This document shows positions 1 through 8,360 of a DNA stretch of 64,000 nt, in pieces. Position 1 is the stretch's first letter, and every line of letters starts with the position of its first letter. The notes beneath the pieces are model-generated. The model had not been told where the DNA came from and did not search any database. It saw nothing but the letters and a program-made list of their open reading frames with translations. This DNA is from Demequina mangrovi (lineage in GTDB: Bacteria > Actinomycetota > Actinomycetes > Actinomycetales > Demequinaceae), in the NCBI RefSeq assembly GCF_000759715.1, contig NZ_BBLU01000002.1:1-64000 (forward strand), written 5' to 3'. The position numbers and the translations under genes were made by a program.

Positions 1-685
1 GCCACGCACCGGGCGCGCGCTGGGTCCGCGCGTCGGCGACCGCGGACCCGGACTCGCGCTCCACCGCGGCGTCAGGACGCCAGGGCTGCGGCTCGGCGCA
101 GCGGACGAGCCCACGCGCGACCGCGGCCGCCGCGGGCCGTACCGAGGGATCGCGCGCGAGCAGCGGCGCCATCCAGGCCTCGGCGTCGCTCCGGAAACCC
201 TCCGGCGCCGCCGCCAGCGCGACCGCACCGAGCGCATGCACATCGTCGGCAGCGCTGGGCGGGCCTCCGGCCGCCCGCTCCGGGGCCGCGAAGCCGGGCG
301 TGCCGCGCTCGTGCCCGAGCGACGGACCCACGAGGTCGACCAGCACCGGCGCTCGCGCGATCATCACGTTCGCCGGGGCGATGTCGCCGTGCGTCAGCCC
401 TGACGCGTGCAGCGCGGCGAGCGCCTCGGCGATGCCGACGACCAGCCACACCCACTCCCCTGGGTCCGCGCACCGGCCTGCGTCCTCCAGCGTCACGCCC
501 GGCACCCGGGGGCTGCAGACCACCACCGCATCGTCCTCGCGCACCACGTCGAGGGGGACGCACAGGCCCGGGTGCGTCAGCTCGCTCAGCGCGGCGACGC
601 GCTCCCGGGCGAGCCGCTCGTCACGGTCGCCCGAGCCGACGGCGCGCGCGACCCGGTCGAGCCGGAGCGGGGTGACATGACGCAC
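1..685 (-). CDS. Protein kinase-like (probable pseudokinase) protein, 3' end beyond the left edge
   Basis: From a GTG at 685 the frame is open to the window edge (at least 228 residues). It reads as the catalytic core of a Ser/Thr kinase: a catalytic-loop-like HGDIAPANVMI at about residues 99-109, then an activation-segment-like GTPGFAAPE at about 128-136. The HRD arginine is glycine and the DFG motif is replaced by DLVG. The N-terminal lobe is very short, with no recognisable glycine loop or VAIK lysine, so catalysis is doubtful. A TGA lies just upstream in frame, and no other start precedes the kinase motifs closely. The start codon lies inside a strong hairpin (680-723) with GGAGGGG almost touching it. 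It sits downstream of the MMPL gene on the same strand. What follows the kinase domain lies outside the window. Confidence 0.72.
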   Translation of the reverse strand, partial: MRHVTPLRLDRVARAVGSGDRDERLARERVAALSELTHPGLCVPLDVVREDDAVVVCSPRVPGVTLEDAGRCADPGEWVWLVVGIAEALAALHASGLTHGDIAPANVMIARAPVLVDLVGPSLGHERGTPGFAAPERAAGGPPSAADDVHALGAVALAAAPEGFRSDAEAWMAPLLARDPSVRPAAAAVARGLVRCAEPQPWRPDAAVERESGSAVADARTQRAPGAW

Positions 686-723
686 CCCTCCACCGTCGCA
701 TCAGCGACGAGGGAGGGGTGCGT
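680..723 (-). terminator. Strong hairpin between MMPL gene and kinase-like gene
   Basis: Arms 680-691 and 712-723 are a perfect 12-bp inverted repeat (ACGCACCCCTCC / GGAGGGGTGCGT). A nested GTCGC/GCGAC pair lies inside the loop. It lies 13 nt after the MMPL stop. There is no clear U tract. The arm also contains the GTG start and ribosome-binding purines of the next gene, so it could act on translation as well as on transcription. Confidence 0.7.
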
Positions 724-735
724 TGTCCACAGGGG

Positions 736-2925
736 TCAGTCGGTGATCCGCTTCGACGGCCACCACGCGCGCCCGCCGATGTCCCCGATGAGCCCGGGCA
801 CCAGGAGCGACCGCACGACGAACGTGTCGATGAGCACGCCCGCGGCGACGATGAACGCGATCTGCGCGAGGAAGATCAGCGGGATCACGCCCAGCGCCGC
901 GAAGGTCGCGGCCAGCACGATGCCCGCCGACGTGATGACGCCGCCGGTGACCGCCAGCGCGCGGCGGATGCCCTGACGCGCCCCGTGCTGCAGCGACTCC
1001 TCGCGCGCCCTCGACATGAGGAAGATCGAGTAGTCGACGCCGAGCGCCACGAGGAACACGAAGCCCAGCAGCGGCACGGACGGGTCGGTCCCGGGGAAGC
1101 CGAGCACGTGGTTGAACACGAGCGCGGACAGGCCCATGGTCGCCGCGAAGCTCAGCACGTTCGCGACGATGATGAGCACCGGCGCGAGGATCGAGCGCAG
1201 CAGCAGCATGAGCACCACGAGGATCACCGCGAGGATGGTCGGGAGGATGATCCTCAGGTCCCGCTCGGACGTGAGGCGCGTGTCGAGCGACTCCGCCGCC
1301 TGACCGCCCACGAGCGCCTCTGCGTCGACCGCGTGCACGGCCTCGCGCACGTCCGCGACGATGTCGAGCGCCTCGGCGGACGACGCCGAGACCTGGGTCA
1401 CGGCGTCGATCTCGACCCGGCCGTCGACCACGATCGGCTCCTCGTTCGGCACCGCTCCGGCCGGCGCGCCCGCGGCCACCGACGGGGTGAGCACCGCGGC
1501 CTGGGTGACGCCCTCGATGCCGCTCACCGCGTCGAGCACCTCCTGCGACGAGCCCTCCGCCGTGATGACCCGGATGGGCGACGTGGCGCCCGCGTCGAAG
1601 TGCTGCTCCAGGAACTCGAAGCCGGTGACCGACTCCGTCTCGGCGGTGAAGATGTCGCGCTCGCCCAGGCCGCCCGACTTGAAGGTGGGCACGAAGGCCG
1701 CGAACAGCAGGAGGCCCAGTGCGGCCGCGACCCACACGAGACGCGGACGCGCGCTCACGGAGCGCGACACCCGTCCCCACACGCCGGCGCGACGCTCGAC
1801 GGCCTCGATGGTCTCCTCGGCCTCATGCGCCTCGTCGCCGCGGTAGCGCGGCATCGCCGGCCAGAACACGCCGCGGGCGTGCTTGCCGCCGATGAGCAGC
1901 AGCGCGGGCAGCAGCGTGAGCGCCGCGAGGAACGATGCGGCGATGCCGATCGCTCCGGCCGGGCCGAGCGCGGCGTTGGACTTGAGATCGCTCAGCAGCA
2001 GCACGAGCAGGCCGAGCACCACGGTGCCCGCGGAGGCCGCGATGGGCTCGAGCGACCGCTTCCACGCGTGGGCGAGCGCCGAGTACGGCGACTGGATCCG
2101 CAGCAGCTCCTCGCGGTAGCGGGCGACGAGCAGCAGCGCGTAGTCCGTGGTCGCGCCGACCACGAGGATGAACATGATGCCCTGGCTCTGGCCGTTGAGC
2201 GTGAGGACGTCGGCGTTCGCCATGGCGTACACCGCGATGATCGCGCCGGTGAGCGCGAGCATCGACGTCGCGAGCACGAGGAACGGCAGCACGGGGCTGC
2301 GGTACACGATGAGCAGGATCACCAGGACGACGCCGAGCGCGACGAGCAGCAGGATGCCGTCGATGCCGCCGAAGGCCTCGACGAGGTCGGCGACCAGTCC
2401 GGCCGGGCCGGTGACGTAGCCGGTGAGGCCGGTCTCGGCCTCCTCCCACGCGGTGCGCAGGGTGTCGACGTACAGCTGGCCGACCGAGTCCTCCCCGGCG
2501 GACTCGTCGAAGACCTCGGCGTCGACCGCGAGCGAGACGAGGATCGCCTCGCCGTCCTCGGACGGCACCGCAGTCGGGCCCTGGCCCTGAGGGCCGGTGA
2601 GCGTGACGTCGCCCACGGTGCGACCCTCGGGGTCGCCCTCGAGCGGACGGTCGAGGGCGCCGTCGACGAAGGCCTGCACGGTGGCGAGGTCCGCGGGCGT
2701 GCCCTCGACGGCGAGGAGCGCGGGGACGGACTCGGTCGGCGCGAACTCGGCGTGCGCGTCGGCCGCCTCGGTCGACTCGGCGCTCGACGGAAGGAACGCG
2801 GCGGAGTCGTTCTCCTGGACCTCCGACAGCTTGCCGAAGGTCTGGCCGCCGGCGCCGCCGATGGAGAGCCACGCGAAGATGACAAGGACGATGAGCAGGG
2901 GACGTGCCCAGGATCTGATGTTCAC
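736..2925 (-). CDS. MMPL/RND family transporter
   Basis: A 729-residue polytopic membrane protein of the MmpL branch of the RND superfamily, expected to export lipids or hydrophobic compounds using the proton gradient. It has two repeats, each with an N-terminal helix, an extracytoplasmic domain and a helix bundle. Hallmarks are GATTDYALLLVARYREEL near the first bundle and the matching ALGVDYSIFLMSRAREES in the second. I chose the GTG at 2925, whose product starts VNIRSWARPLLIVLVIF and runs straight into the first helix. The more upstream ATG at 3021 would add a non-hydrophobic stretch overlapping the lipB promoter. It is divergent from lipB, and no substrate can be read from context. Confidence 0.9.
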   Translation of the reverse strand: MNIRSWARPLLIVLVIFAWLSIGGAGGQTFGKLSEVQENDSAAFLPSSAESTEAADAHAEFAPTESVPALLAVEGTPADLATVQAFVDGALDRPLEGDPEGRTVGDVTLTGPQGQGPTAVPSEDGEAILVSLAVDAEVFDESAGEDSVGQLYVDTLRTAWEEAETGLTGYVTGPAGLVADLVEAFGGIDGILLLVALGVVLVILLIVYRSPVLPFLVLATSMLALTGAIIAVYAMANADVLTLNGQSQGIMFILVVGATTDYALLLVARYREELLRIQSPYSALAHAWKRSLEPIAASAGTVVLGLLVLLLSDLKSNAALGPAGAIGIAASFLAALTLLPALLLIGGKHARGVFWPAMPRYRGDEAHEAEETIEAVERRAGVWGRVSRSVSARPRLVWVAAALGLLLFAAFVPTFKSGGLGERDIFTAETESVTGFEFLEQHFDAGATSPIRVITAEGSSQEVLDAVSGIEGVTQAAVLTPSVAAGAPAGAVPNEEPIVVDGRVEIDAVTQVSASSAEALDIVADVREAVHAVDAEALVGGQAAESLDTRLTSERDLRIILPTILAVILVVLMLLLRSILAPVLIIVANVLSFAATMGLSALVFNHVLGFPGTDPSVPLLGFVFLVALGVDYSIFLMSRAREESLQHGARQGIRRALAVTGGVITSAGIVLAATFAALGVIPLIFLAQIAFIVAAGVLIDTFVVRSLLVPGLIGDIGGRAWWPSKRITD

Positions 2926-2978
2926 GTGGGTAATGATCGCGCAAACCCGGGACCTTATTCCCGTTCCCCGCCAAGAGT

Positions 2979-2984
2979 TACCAT
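2979..2984 (+). promoter_or_regulatory. -10 box of leaderless lipB
   Basis: TACCAT fits the actinobacterial TAnnnT -10 and ends exactly 6 nt before the lipB ATG, so the predicted transcript starts at the A of the start codon. There is no Shine-Dalgarno sequence. No convincing -35 is visible. Confidence 0.6.
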
Positions 2985-2990
2985 CCTGGG

Positions 2991-3683
2991 ATGCGAATCG
3001 TCCCCCTCGACCTCGGCACACGCCTCGTCCCGTATCAGGAGGCCTGGGATCTCCAGCGCGAGATCCACGCGCAGGTGGTCGCGGGTGAGGCCGAGGACAC
3101 GCTGCTCCTGGTCGAGCACGAGCCCGTCTACACCGCGGGCAAGCGCACCGCCGCCTGGGACCGACCGGTGGACGGCACGCCGGTGATCGACGTCGACCGC
3201 GGCGGCCGCATCACGTGGCACGGGCCGGGCCAGCTGGTCGGCTACCCGATCGTGCGTCTCGCGGAGCCGGTCGACGTGGTGCGCTACGTGCGCCACCTCG
3301 AGCAGGCTGTCATGGACGTGTGCACCTCGTTCGGGATCGAGACCATCCGGGTCGAGGACCGCTCGGGCGTGTGGCTGCCGGCGACGGAGAAGCGCCGCGA
3401 GCGGAAAATCTGCGCGATCGGCGTGCGTGTCGCCAAGGGCGTGACGATGCACGGCTTCGCGCTCAACTGCACGCCCGACCTCGGGTGGTTCGATCGCATC
3501 GTCCCGTGCGGGATCTCGGACGCCGACGTCACGTCCCTCGCGGCCGAGCTGGGACGCGACGTCCCGCTCGCCGAGGCCGTCGAGCCCACGGTGCGATTCC
3601 TGGAAGCCGCCCTCGCCGACGTAAGGTGGGCGCAGGCGCCCACCGGCGCATCGTCGAACCTCCCCACGAAGGAGCCCGTGTGA
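2991..3683 (+). CDS. lipB: Octanoyl-[acyl carrier protein]:protein N-octanoyltransferase
   Basis: LipB (230 residues) moves octanoate from acyl-ACP to the lipoyl domains of 2-oxoacid dehydrogenases and the glycine cleavage H protein, the first step of endogenous lipoate synthesis. The family motif [12 protein letters not shown] lies at residues 70-81. The conserved lysine is K139 in KICAIG and the acyl-thioester cysteine is C173 in VPCGI. Length is normal. The gene overlaps the lipA start (GTGTGA), which indicates translational coupling. It is probably leaderless. Confidence 0.96.
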   Translation: MRIVPLDLGTRLVPYQEAWDLQREIHAQVVAGEAEDTLLLVEHEPVYTAGKRTAAWDRPVDGTPVIDVDRGGRITWHGPGQLVGYPIVRLAEPVDVVRYVRHLEQAVMDVCTSFGIETIRVEDRSGVWLPATEKRRERKICAIGVRVAKGVTMHGFALNCTPDLGWFDRIVPCGISDADVTSLAAELGRDVPLAEAVEPTVRFLEAALADVRWAQAPTGASSNLPTKEPV

Positions 3684-4696
3684 CCATCGCACCCGAGGGC
3701 CGCAAGATGCTGCGCGTCGAGGCTCGCAACGCCGCCGTCCCCATCGAGCGCAAGCCCGAGTGGATCCGCACCAAGGCGACCATGGGCCCCGAGTACCAGG
3801 ACCTCAAGGGCCTGGTGAAGACCGGCGGCCTGCACACGGTGTGCGAGGAGGCGGGCTGCCCCAACATCTTCGAGTGCTGGGAGGACCGCGAGGCGACGTT
3901 CCTCATCGGCGGCGACCAGTGCACGCGCCGCTGCGACTTCTGCCAGATCGACACCGGCAAGCCGGCCGCGTTCGACGCCGACGAGCCGCGCCGCGTCGCG
4001 GAGTCGGTGCAGCAGATGGGCCTCAAGTACTCGACGGTCACCGGTGTGGCGCGCGACGACCTCGAGGACGGCGGCGCGTGGCTCTACGCGGAGACCGTGC
4101 GCCAGATCCACACGCTCAACCCCGGCGTGGGCGTCGAGCTCCTCATCCCCGACTTCAATGCGGACCCCGACCAGCTCGCCGAGGTGTTCTCCTCGCGCCC
4201 CGAGGTCCTCGCGCACAACCTTGAGACCGTGCCCAGCGTGTTCAAGCGCATCCGCCCGGGCTTCCGCTACGACCGTTCGCTGTCCGTGCTCACCGCGGCC
4301 CAGGAGGACGGCCTGGTGACCAAGTCGAACCTCATCCTCGGCATGGGCGAGACGTTCGACGAGGCCGTCGAGGCGCTGCGCGACCTGCACGCCGCGGGCT
4401 GCGACCTCATCACCATCACGCAGTACCTGCGCCCCTCCCCCCGCCACCACCCGGTGGACCGCTGGGTCAAGCCGCAGGAGTTCGTGGAGCTCTCGGACAT
4501 CGCCGAGGAGATCGGGTTCCTGGGCGTCATGTCGGGCCCGCTCGTGCGCTCGTCGTACCGCGCCGGCCGTCTCTGGGGCCAGGCGATGAAGCGCAAGGGT
4601 CGCGAGATCCCCGCGTCGCTCGCCCATCTCGGCGAGGCGACCGAGTCGCGCCAGGAGGCCTCCGCGCTGCTCAAGGCGCGTCCCGAGCTCGGCTGA
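3680..4696 (+). CDS. lipA: Lipoyl synthase (radical SAM)
   Basis: LipA (338 residues) inserts two sulfurs into protein-bound octanoyl groups to make lipoyl cofactor. The auxiliary Fe-S cluster cysteines are C55, C60 and C66 ([12 protein letters not shown]). The radical-SAM CxxxCxxC is C81, C85 and C88 (CTRRCDFC). The GTG start at 3680 overlaps the lipB stop and has a good AAGGAG ribosome site. A longer open frame extends upstream but runs inside lipB and is not used. Confidence 0.97.
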   Translation: MTIAPEGRKMLRVEARNAAVPIERKPEWIRTKATMGPEYQDLKGLVKTGGLHTVCEEAGCPNIFECWEDREATFLIGGDQCTRRCDFCQIDTGKPAAFDADEPRRVAESVQQMGLKYSTVTGVARDDLEDGGAWLYAETVRQIHTLNPGVGVELLIPDFNADPDQLAEVFSSRPEVLAHNLETVPSVFKRIRPGFRYDRSLSVLTAAQEDGLVTKSNLILGMGETFDEAVEALRDLHAAGCDLITITQYLRPSPRHHPVDRWVKPQEFVELSDIAEEIGFLGVMSGPLVRSSYRAGRLWGQAMKRKGREIPASLAHLGEATESRQEASALLKARPELG

Positions 4697-4757
4697 CGCG
4701 GCCGTCGCGACGCGGGGTCCTGGCGCCCCGCCCGCCTGCCACTAGACTGTCCGCATC

Positions 4758-5462
4758 ATGGCGAAGAACGACGCACCGAAGCCCAAGAAGCAGCGCTGGT
4801 ACCACCTGATCATTCAGGCGTACAAGATGACCGCCCCGCAGGACAAGCAGCTCCTGCCCGGCATCCTCGCGATCCTCATCGGGACCATCGCGATCTTCGT
4901 GGTGGTCGGCCTGCTCATCGGCGGCGTCGCGGCCATCATCTACACGTCGATCTTCGGCGTCCTCACGGCGGCCCTGCTCGCGATGTGGTTCCTCACGCGT
5001 CGCTTCGAGCGCACGGCGTACGCCCGCATGGAGGGTCAGACCGGCGGCTCCCTCGCCGTGGCGCAGTCGATCCGCACCGGCTGGAGCTTCCAGGACAACC
5101 CCGTCAACATGGACGCGCGCGGCGCGGCCGTGGTGTTCCAGGGCGTCGGCAAGGGCGGCATCGTCCTGCTCGCCGAGGGCGGCTCGGCCGCACGCAAGCC
5201 CGCGACGCAGGCCAAGAAGCGCATCGAGAAGCTGGTGCCCGGTGTTCCGGTCTCCATCATCTACGTCGGTCGCGGCGAGGGCGAGGTCCCGCTGCCGGAC
5301 CTCAACAAGGCGATCCGCAAGACCAAGAAGGCGCTCGGCCGCAACGACCGTCCCAAGGTCGAGGCGCGCCTCAAGGCGATCGGCGGCGCCAAGCCCCCGA
5401 TGCCCAAGGGCATCGACCCGGTGCGCGCCCGCCCGGACCGCAAGGGCATGCGCGGGCGCTGA
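4758..5462 (+). CDS. DUF4191 family membrane protein
   Basis: A 234-residue protein with a basic N terminus, two membrane helices (about residues 33-55 and 58-80) and a cytoplasmic C-terminal domain ending in Lys/Arg-rich sequence. This family commonly sits beside lipA in actinobacteria and its function is unknown. A -10-like TAGACT (4743-4748) ends 9 nt before the ATG, so the gene may have its own promoter and a nearly absent leader. A GC-rich 6-bp hairpin (4712-4731) separates it from lipA. Confidence 0.85.
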   Translation: MAKNDAPKPKKQRWYHLIIQAYKMTAPQDKQLLPGILAILIGTIAIFVVVGLLIGGVAAIIYTSIFGVLTAALLAMWFLTRRFERTAYARMEGQTGGSLAVAQSIRTGWSFQDNPVNMDARGAAVVFQGVGKGGIVLLAEGGSAARKPATQAKKRIEKLVPGVPVSIIYVGRGEGEVPLPDLNKAIRKTKKALGRNDRPKVEARLKAIGGAKPPMPKGIDPVRARPDRKGMRGR

Positions 5463-5475
5463 GCCGACTCTCGTC

Positions 5476-5518
5476 CGACGACCCCCCTGCCGCTTGCATC
5501 GCGGCAGGGGGGTCGTCG
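5476..5518. terminator. Bidirectional terminator hairpin
   Basis: An 18-bp perfect stem (5476-5493 with 5501-5518) around the 7-nt loop TTGCATC. It lies between the convergent DUF4191 and beta-helix lipoprotein genes. Confidence 0.85.
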
Positions 5519-5539
5519 CGTCTCCGGGATCGCTCGGGC

Positions 5540-6919
5540 CTAGGGCGTATAGAGCGCGCCGTCGACGTAGAGGCTGTACCCGTCGAGGTCGATGCCGTCC
5601 AGGCTGCCGGTGAGGGCCGTGACGTAGCTGTCGCCCGTGAGGGTCCACGTGCTGCTCGCGTCGAGGTCCACGGCGAGCGCCGCAGCCGCGGTGCCGTCCG
5701 GGTTGACCGCGCCCGTGTAGTCGCTGCCGCCCGTGAGGGACAGGGTCAGCTCGGAGATCTCGTCGACCACGATGTCCCCGCTCGCACTCTGCCCCGCAAG
5801 GTCCACCGTGGCGGTGCCGCCGTTCGCGCCCTCGGTGCCCCAGCCGCGCGAGCCGTCGTTGCCCGCCACCACCAGGAGGTCGGTGCCGTCAGCGAGGGTG
5901 AGGGCGACGCCGCTGAGCGAGATGACGGCGTCCGTGTTGGTGACGTAGAACATGTCGCCGCTGAGCGAGGTGAGGCTGCCGCCGCTCATGGTGAAGCTGC
6001 TCGTGCCCTCCTCGGCATCGCCCGACATGGACTGGTAGAGCATGACGTTCTGCAGCTGCTCGTCCGCGCCGCCGTCGGCGGAGGCGCTCATCGCGCCGGT
6101 GACGTCGGAGTCGGTGATCGACACCGAGTTGAGCCCCTCGACCACCACCGCCTCGGAATCCTCGGACACCAGGGTCGCGTCGCTCACGGAGATGTCCGCG
6201 GTGCTGTAGATCGCCGGGGCCCCGGTGCTGCCGCTCGTCGTGTACGTGCCCCCCTCGACCACGAGGGTCCCGCCGCCACGGTCGCTGCGGATCGCCGCCT
6301 TGACGGTCGCGTTCACCGTGAGGTCGGTCGCGTACAGCGTCCCGCCGCCGGCGACCTCGATGCCGCCGGCGTTCCCGCCGGACACGTCGATGACCGTGTC
6401 GGAGATGGTGATGGTGCCGCCGTAGGCCAAGACCCCGTTGGCGCCCTCGGCGGTCGCGGTGACGGTGCCGCCGTCGATGGTGAGGTCGGCGCCGTCGAGC
6501 GCGAGGATGGCGGCGTTCAGCCCGTAGAAACTCGAGGCGTCGGAGCTGGAGGAGCCTCCCCCTGTCTTCTCGACCGTGACGCTCTCGAGCGCTGCGGAGA
6601 TGTCCCCCTCGGCGCGGATCGCGTTCTCGTCGTCCCCCTCCGAGCTGTACGTGCCGCCGTCGAGGGTCTCGCCGTCGGCGAGGACGTAGGCGCCGGTGCC
6701 GGTGTCGACCTCCGCGCCCCCTCCGGGCGCGGCGCCGTCCCCCGGGGCCTCGCCGTCCGGCGGCGCGCCGTCGCCCGGAGGCGCCTCGTCGCCGGACGCC
6801 GCGGCGAGCGTCGCGTCAGACGCCTCGGCCGACGCCGACGCGCCGCTGGTACCGCTGCACGCGGTGAGGGCGAGCGCCATCGCCGCGAGACCGACGCCGA
6901 ACCGGGTACGGGTGAGCAT
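5540..6919 (-). CDS. Secreted lipoprotein with right-handed beta-helix repeats
   Basis: A 459-residue protein. It has a signal peptide with lipobox LALTACSG (cysteine near residue 21) and a low-complexity Ala/Ser/Asp/Pro/Gly linker to about residue 75. The rest is irregular ~20-residue repeats rich in Gly, Thr, Ser and Asp, with alternating hydrophobics such as GGTITISDTVIDVSG. This pattern is typical of parallel beta-helix domains in adhesins and carbohydrate-binding proteins. It is very acidic and has no catalytic motif I can name. The ribosome site AAGGGGG precedes the ATG. It is probably a surface-anchored binding protein, with unknown ligand. Confidence 0.75.
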   Translation of the reverse strand: MLTRTRFGVGLAAMALALTACSGTSGASASAEASDATLAAASGDEAPPGDGAPPDGEAPGDGAAPGGGAEVDTGTGAYVLADGETLDGGTYSSEGDDENAIRAEGDISAALESVTVEKTGGGSSSSDASSFYGLNAAILALDGADLTIDGGTVTATAEGANGVLAYGGTITISDTVIDVSGGNAGGIEVAGGGTLYATDLTVNATVKAAIRSDRGGGTLVVEGGTYTTSGSTGAPAIYSTADISVSDATLVSEDSEAVVVEGLNSVSITDSDVTGAMSASADGGADEQLQNVMLYQSMSGDAEEGTSSFTMSGGSLTSLSGDMFYVTNTDAVISLSGVALTLADGTDLLVVAGNDGSRGWGTEGANGGTATVDLAGQSASGDIVVDEISELTLSLTGGSDYTGAVNPDGTAAAALAVDLDASSTWTLTGDSYVTALTGSLDGIDLDGYSLYVDGALYTP

Positions 6920-7087
6920 GAGAACCCCCTTCTCCGTGGCCCGGCGCTCGATCCCCGCATCGCACGAGGACCCGCCATCGGGCCTCCTACCTGCGACGCT
7001 AGGAGCGCAGTGTCGGAGCGGGCTCGGAGGTCGCTGAGAGTTCGCTGGCAGCCGAGACGCTGGTGCCGTCGCGCCTGAGCGGAGGCC

Positions 7088-7732
7088 TCAGCCGAGGGAG
7101 ATGGTGACGCCCGCCGGGCTCGCGGCGAAGCTCACACCGCGCATGTCCGCGACGCGCGGGAGCCCCCGCGTCGCCGGCGTCGCGAGGTCGCCGACCACGA
7201 TGACGCGCGCACCGGCCGCGAGGCCCGCGCGCACCCCCGCGTCGGAGTCCTCGAAGACCACGCAGTCCTCGGGGTCCGCGCCGAGCGCGTCGGCGCCGCG
7301 GCGGTACGGCTCGGGGTCGGGCTTGCCGTGCTCGACGTCCTCCGCCGCGATGAGCACCTCGAGCGCGGGGAAGCCCAGACGCGCCATGCGGCGCACCGCG
7401 GCGTCCCGGATCGCAGAGGTCACCACGGCCCATCGGCCGGCCGGGAGGGCATGCACCGCCGCGACCGCGCCGGGGATCTCGACGTCGGCGTCGAAGCGCT
7501 CGTTCTCCCACTCCGAGATCTGCGCGAACCACGGCTCGATGTCCGCGTCCTCGCCGAGGAAGCGACGGAGCGTCGCGCGCGCGGGGACGCCGTGGACGTG
7601 CGCGAGCACCTCGTCGACGTCGAACCCGGCCTGACGGGCGAAGTCGCCCCACACCACGTCGACGGTGGCGGTCGAGTCGATGAGCGTGCCGTCCATGTCG
7701 AGCAGCACCCCCGCGGCCTCGAGCGAGGTCAT
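7088..7732 (-). CDS. HAD-superfamily sugar-phosphatase-like hydrolase
   Basis: A 214-residue HAD phosphatase of the beta-phosphoglucomutase-like subfamily. Motif I is LLDMDGTLIDST (nucleophile Asp and general acid Asp), motif II is VVTSA, motif III is the lysine in GKPDPEPY, and motif IV is VFEDSDAGVRAG. The likely substrate is a small sugar or polyol phosphate. The ATG at 7732 is preceded by GGAGG and overlaps the RDD gene by 4 nt (ATGA), so the two are co-translated. Confidence 0.88.
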   Translation of the reverse strand: MTSLEAAGVLLDMDGTLIDSTATVDVVWGDFARQAGFDVDEVLAHVHGVPARATLRRFLGEDADIEPWFAQISEWENERFDADVEIPGAVAAVHALPAGRWAVVTSAIRDAAVRRMARLGFPALEVLIAAEDVEHGKPDPEPYRRGADALGADPEDCVVFEDSDAGVRAGLAAGARVIVVGDLATPATRGLPRVADMRGVSFAASPAGVTISLG

Positions 7733-8172
7733 GCGTCCTCCCCCGCGCCCAGGCGCACGATGCGGGTGCCCGCAAGACGGTCGTGGAGGCCGCGCGCATC
7801 CGGCCCCCAGACGACCGCCGGGATAACGAGGGCGAGCAGCGCGGTACGGATGGCGGCCTTGGTGAGCCCCACCGCAGGGGCACCGTCCTCGCGCACCACG
7901 CGCAGCCCGACGATGCGGTGGCCGACCGTGCTCCCCAGCGTCGCGACGAGCACGAGGTGCTGGACCGCCCAGACGGCGAGCGTCGCGAACGGCACGCCCG
8001 CGAGCAGCGCGCGCTCGACGGCGGTGACCCCGCTCCCGAGGTACTCGGGATCCGGGAAGAACGCCGACGAGATCAGCAGGCACAGCGCCCAGTCGATCGC
8101 GATGCCGCCGAGGCGGCGCGGGACGTGCGCGGAAGGGGTGGTCGGAGCGGTCTGCTCGGTCTGCTCGGTCAC
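7729..8172 (-). CDS. RDD family membrane protein
   Basis: A 147-residue integral membrane protein with the RDD arrangement: PRRLGGIAIDW near the N terminus, three to four helices and a conserved GLHDRLAGTRIV near the C terminus. RDD proteins beside glnA are common in actinobacteria. The role is not settled, though some act as ion exchangers. I favour the GTG at 8172 over the ATG at 8193 because a TACGCT -10 ends exactly 6 nt before it. Confidence 0.83.
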   Translation of the reverse strand: MTEQTEQTAPTTPSAHVPRRLGGIAIDWALCLLISSAFFPDPEYLGSGVTAVERALLAGVPFATLAVWAVQHLVLVATLGSTVGHRIVGLRVVREDGAPAVGLTKAAIRTALLALVIPAVVWGPDARGLHDRLAGTRIVRLGAGEDA

Positions 8173-8178
8173 CCCAGA

Positions 8179-8184
8179 AGCGTA
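8179..8184 (-). promoter_or_regulatory. -10 box of leaderless RDD-HAD operon
   Basis: On the minus strand TACGCT (TAnnnT) is followed by 6 nt and the GTG start. There is no Shine-Dalgarno sequence. The box overlaps the alternative ATG region, which supports the shorter protein. Confidence 0.55.
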
Positions 8185-8261
8185 ACGGGACACGACCCCT
8201 GCTCCCCCGCGGGCGCATCGTGCGCCGGTCGTGGATTACCACGCGCCATGGGGTGCCACAT

Positions 8262-8315
8262 GTAACACCCCGGAAACATTCCGTGTATTTGCGGGCAACG
8301 CTTCGCCCCTAGGGT
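8262..8315 (+). promoter_or_regulatory. glnA promoter with GlnR-type a/b box
   Basis: GTAAC (8262-8266), 6 nt, GAAAC (8273-8277), 6 nt, TGTAT (8284-8288), 6 nt, GCAAC (8295-8299). This matches the spacing of the actinobacterial GlnR consensus GTnAC-n6-GAAAC-n6-GTnAC-n6-GAAAC. The first half is near perfect and the second half is weak. A -10-like TAGGGT lies at 8310-8315 with a TTTGCG/TTGCGG -35 candidate near 8288, so the box overlaps the core promoter upstream of glnA. Confidence 0.65.
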
Positions 8316-8360
8316 GTGAGGTGCCAGTGCAGGCCTGTCCACGTATTCAAGGAGTACCGG

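Noticed and set aside
718-3186. Very long open frames antisense or in alternate frames to real genes (for example opposite the MMPL gene and across 9798-13274)
   Set aside because: They consist of Arg/Ala/Gly/His-rich sequence with no motifs and mirror the codon bias of the genuine genes on the other strand. This is typical of high-GC DNA.
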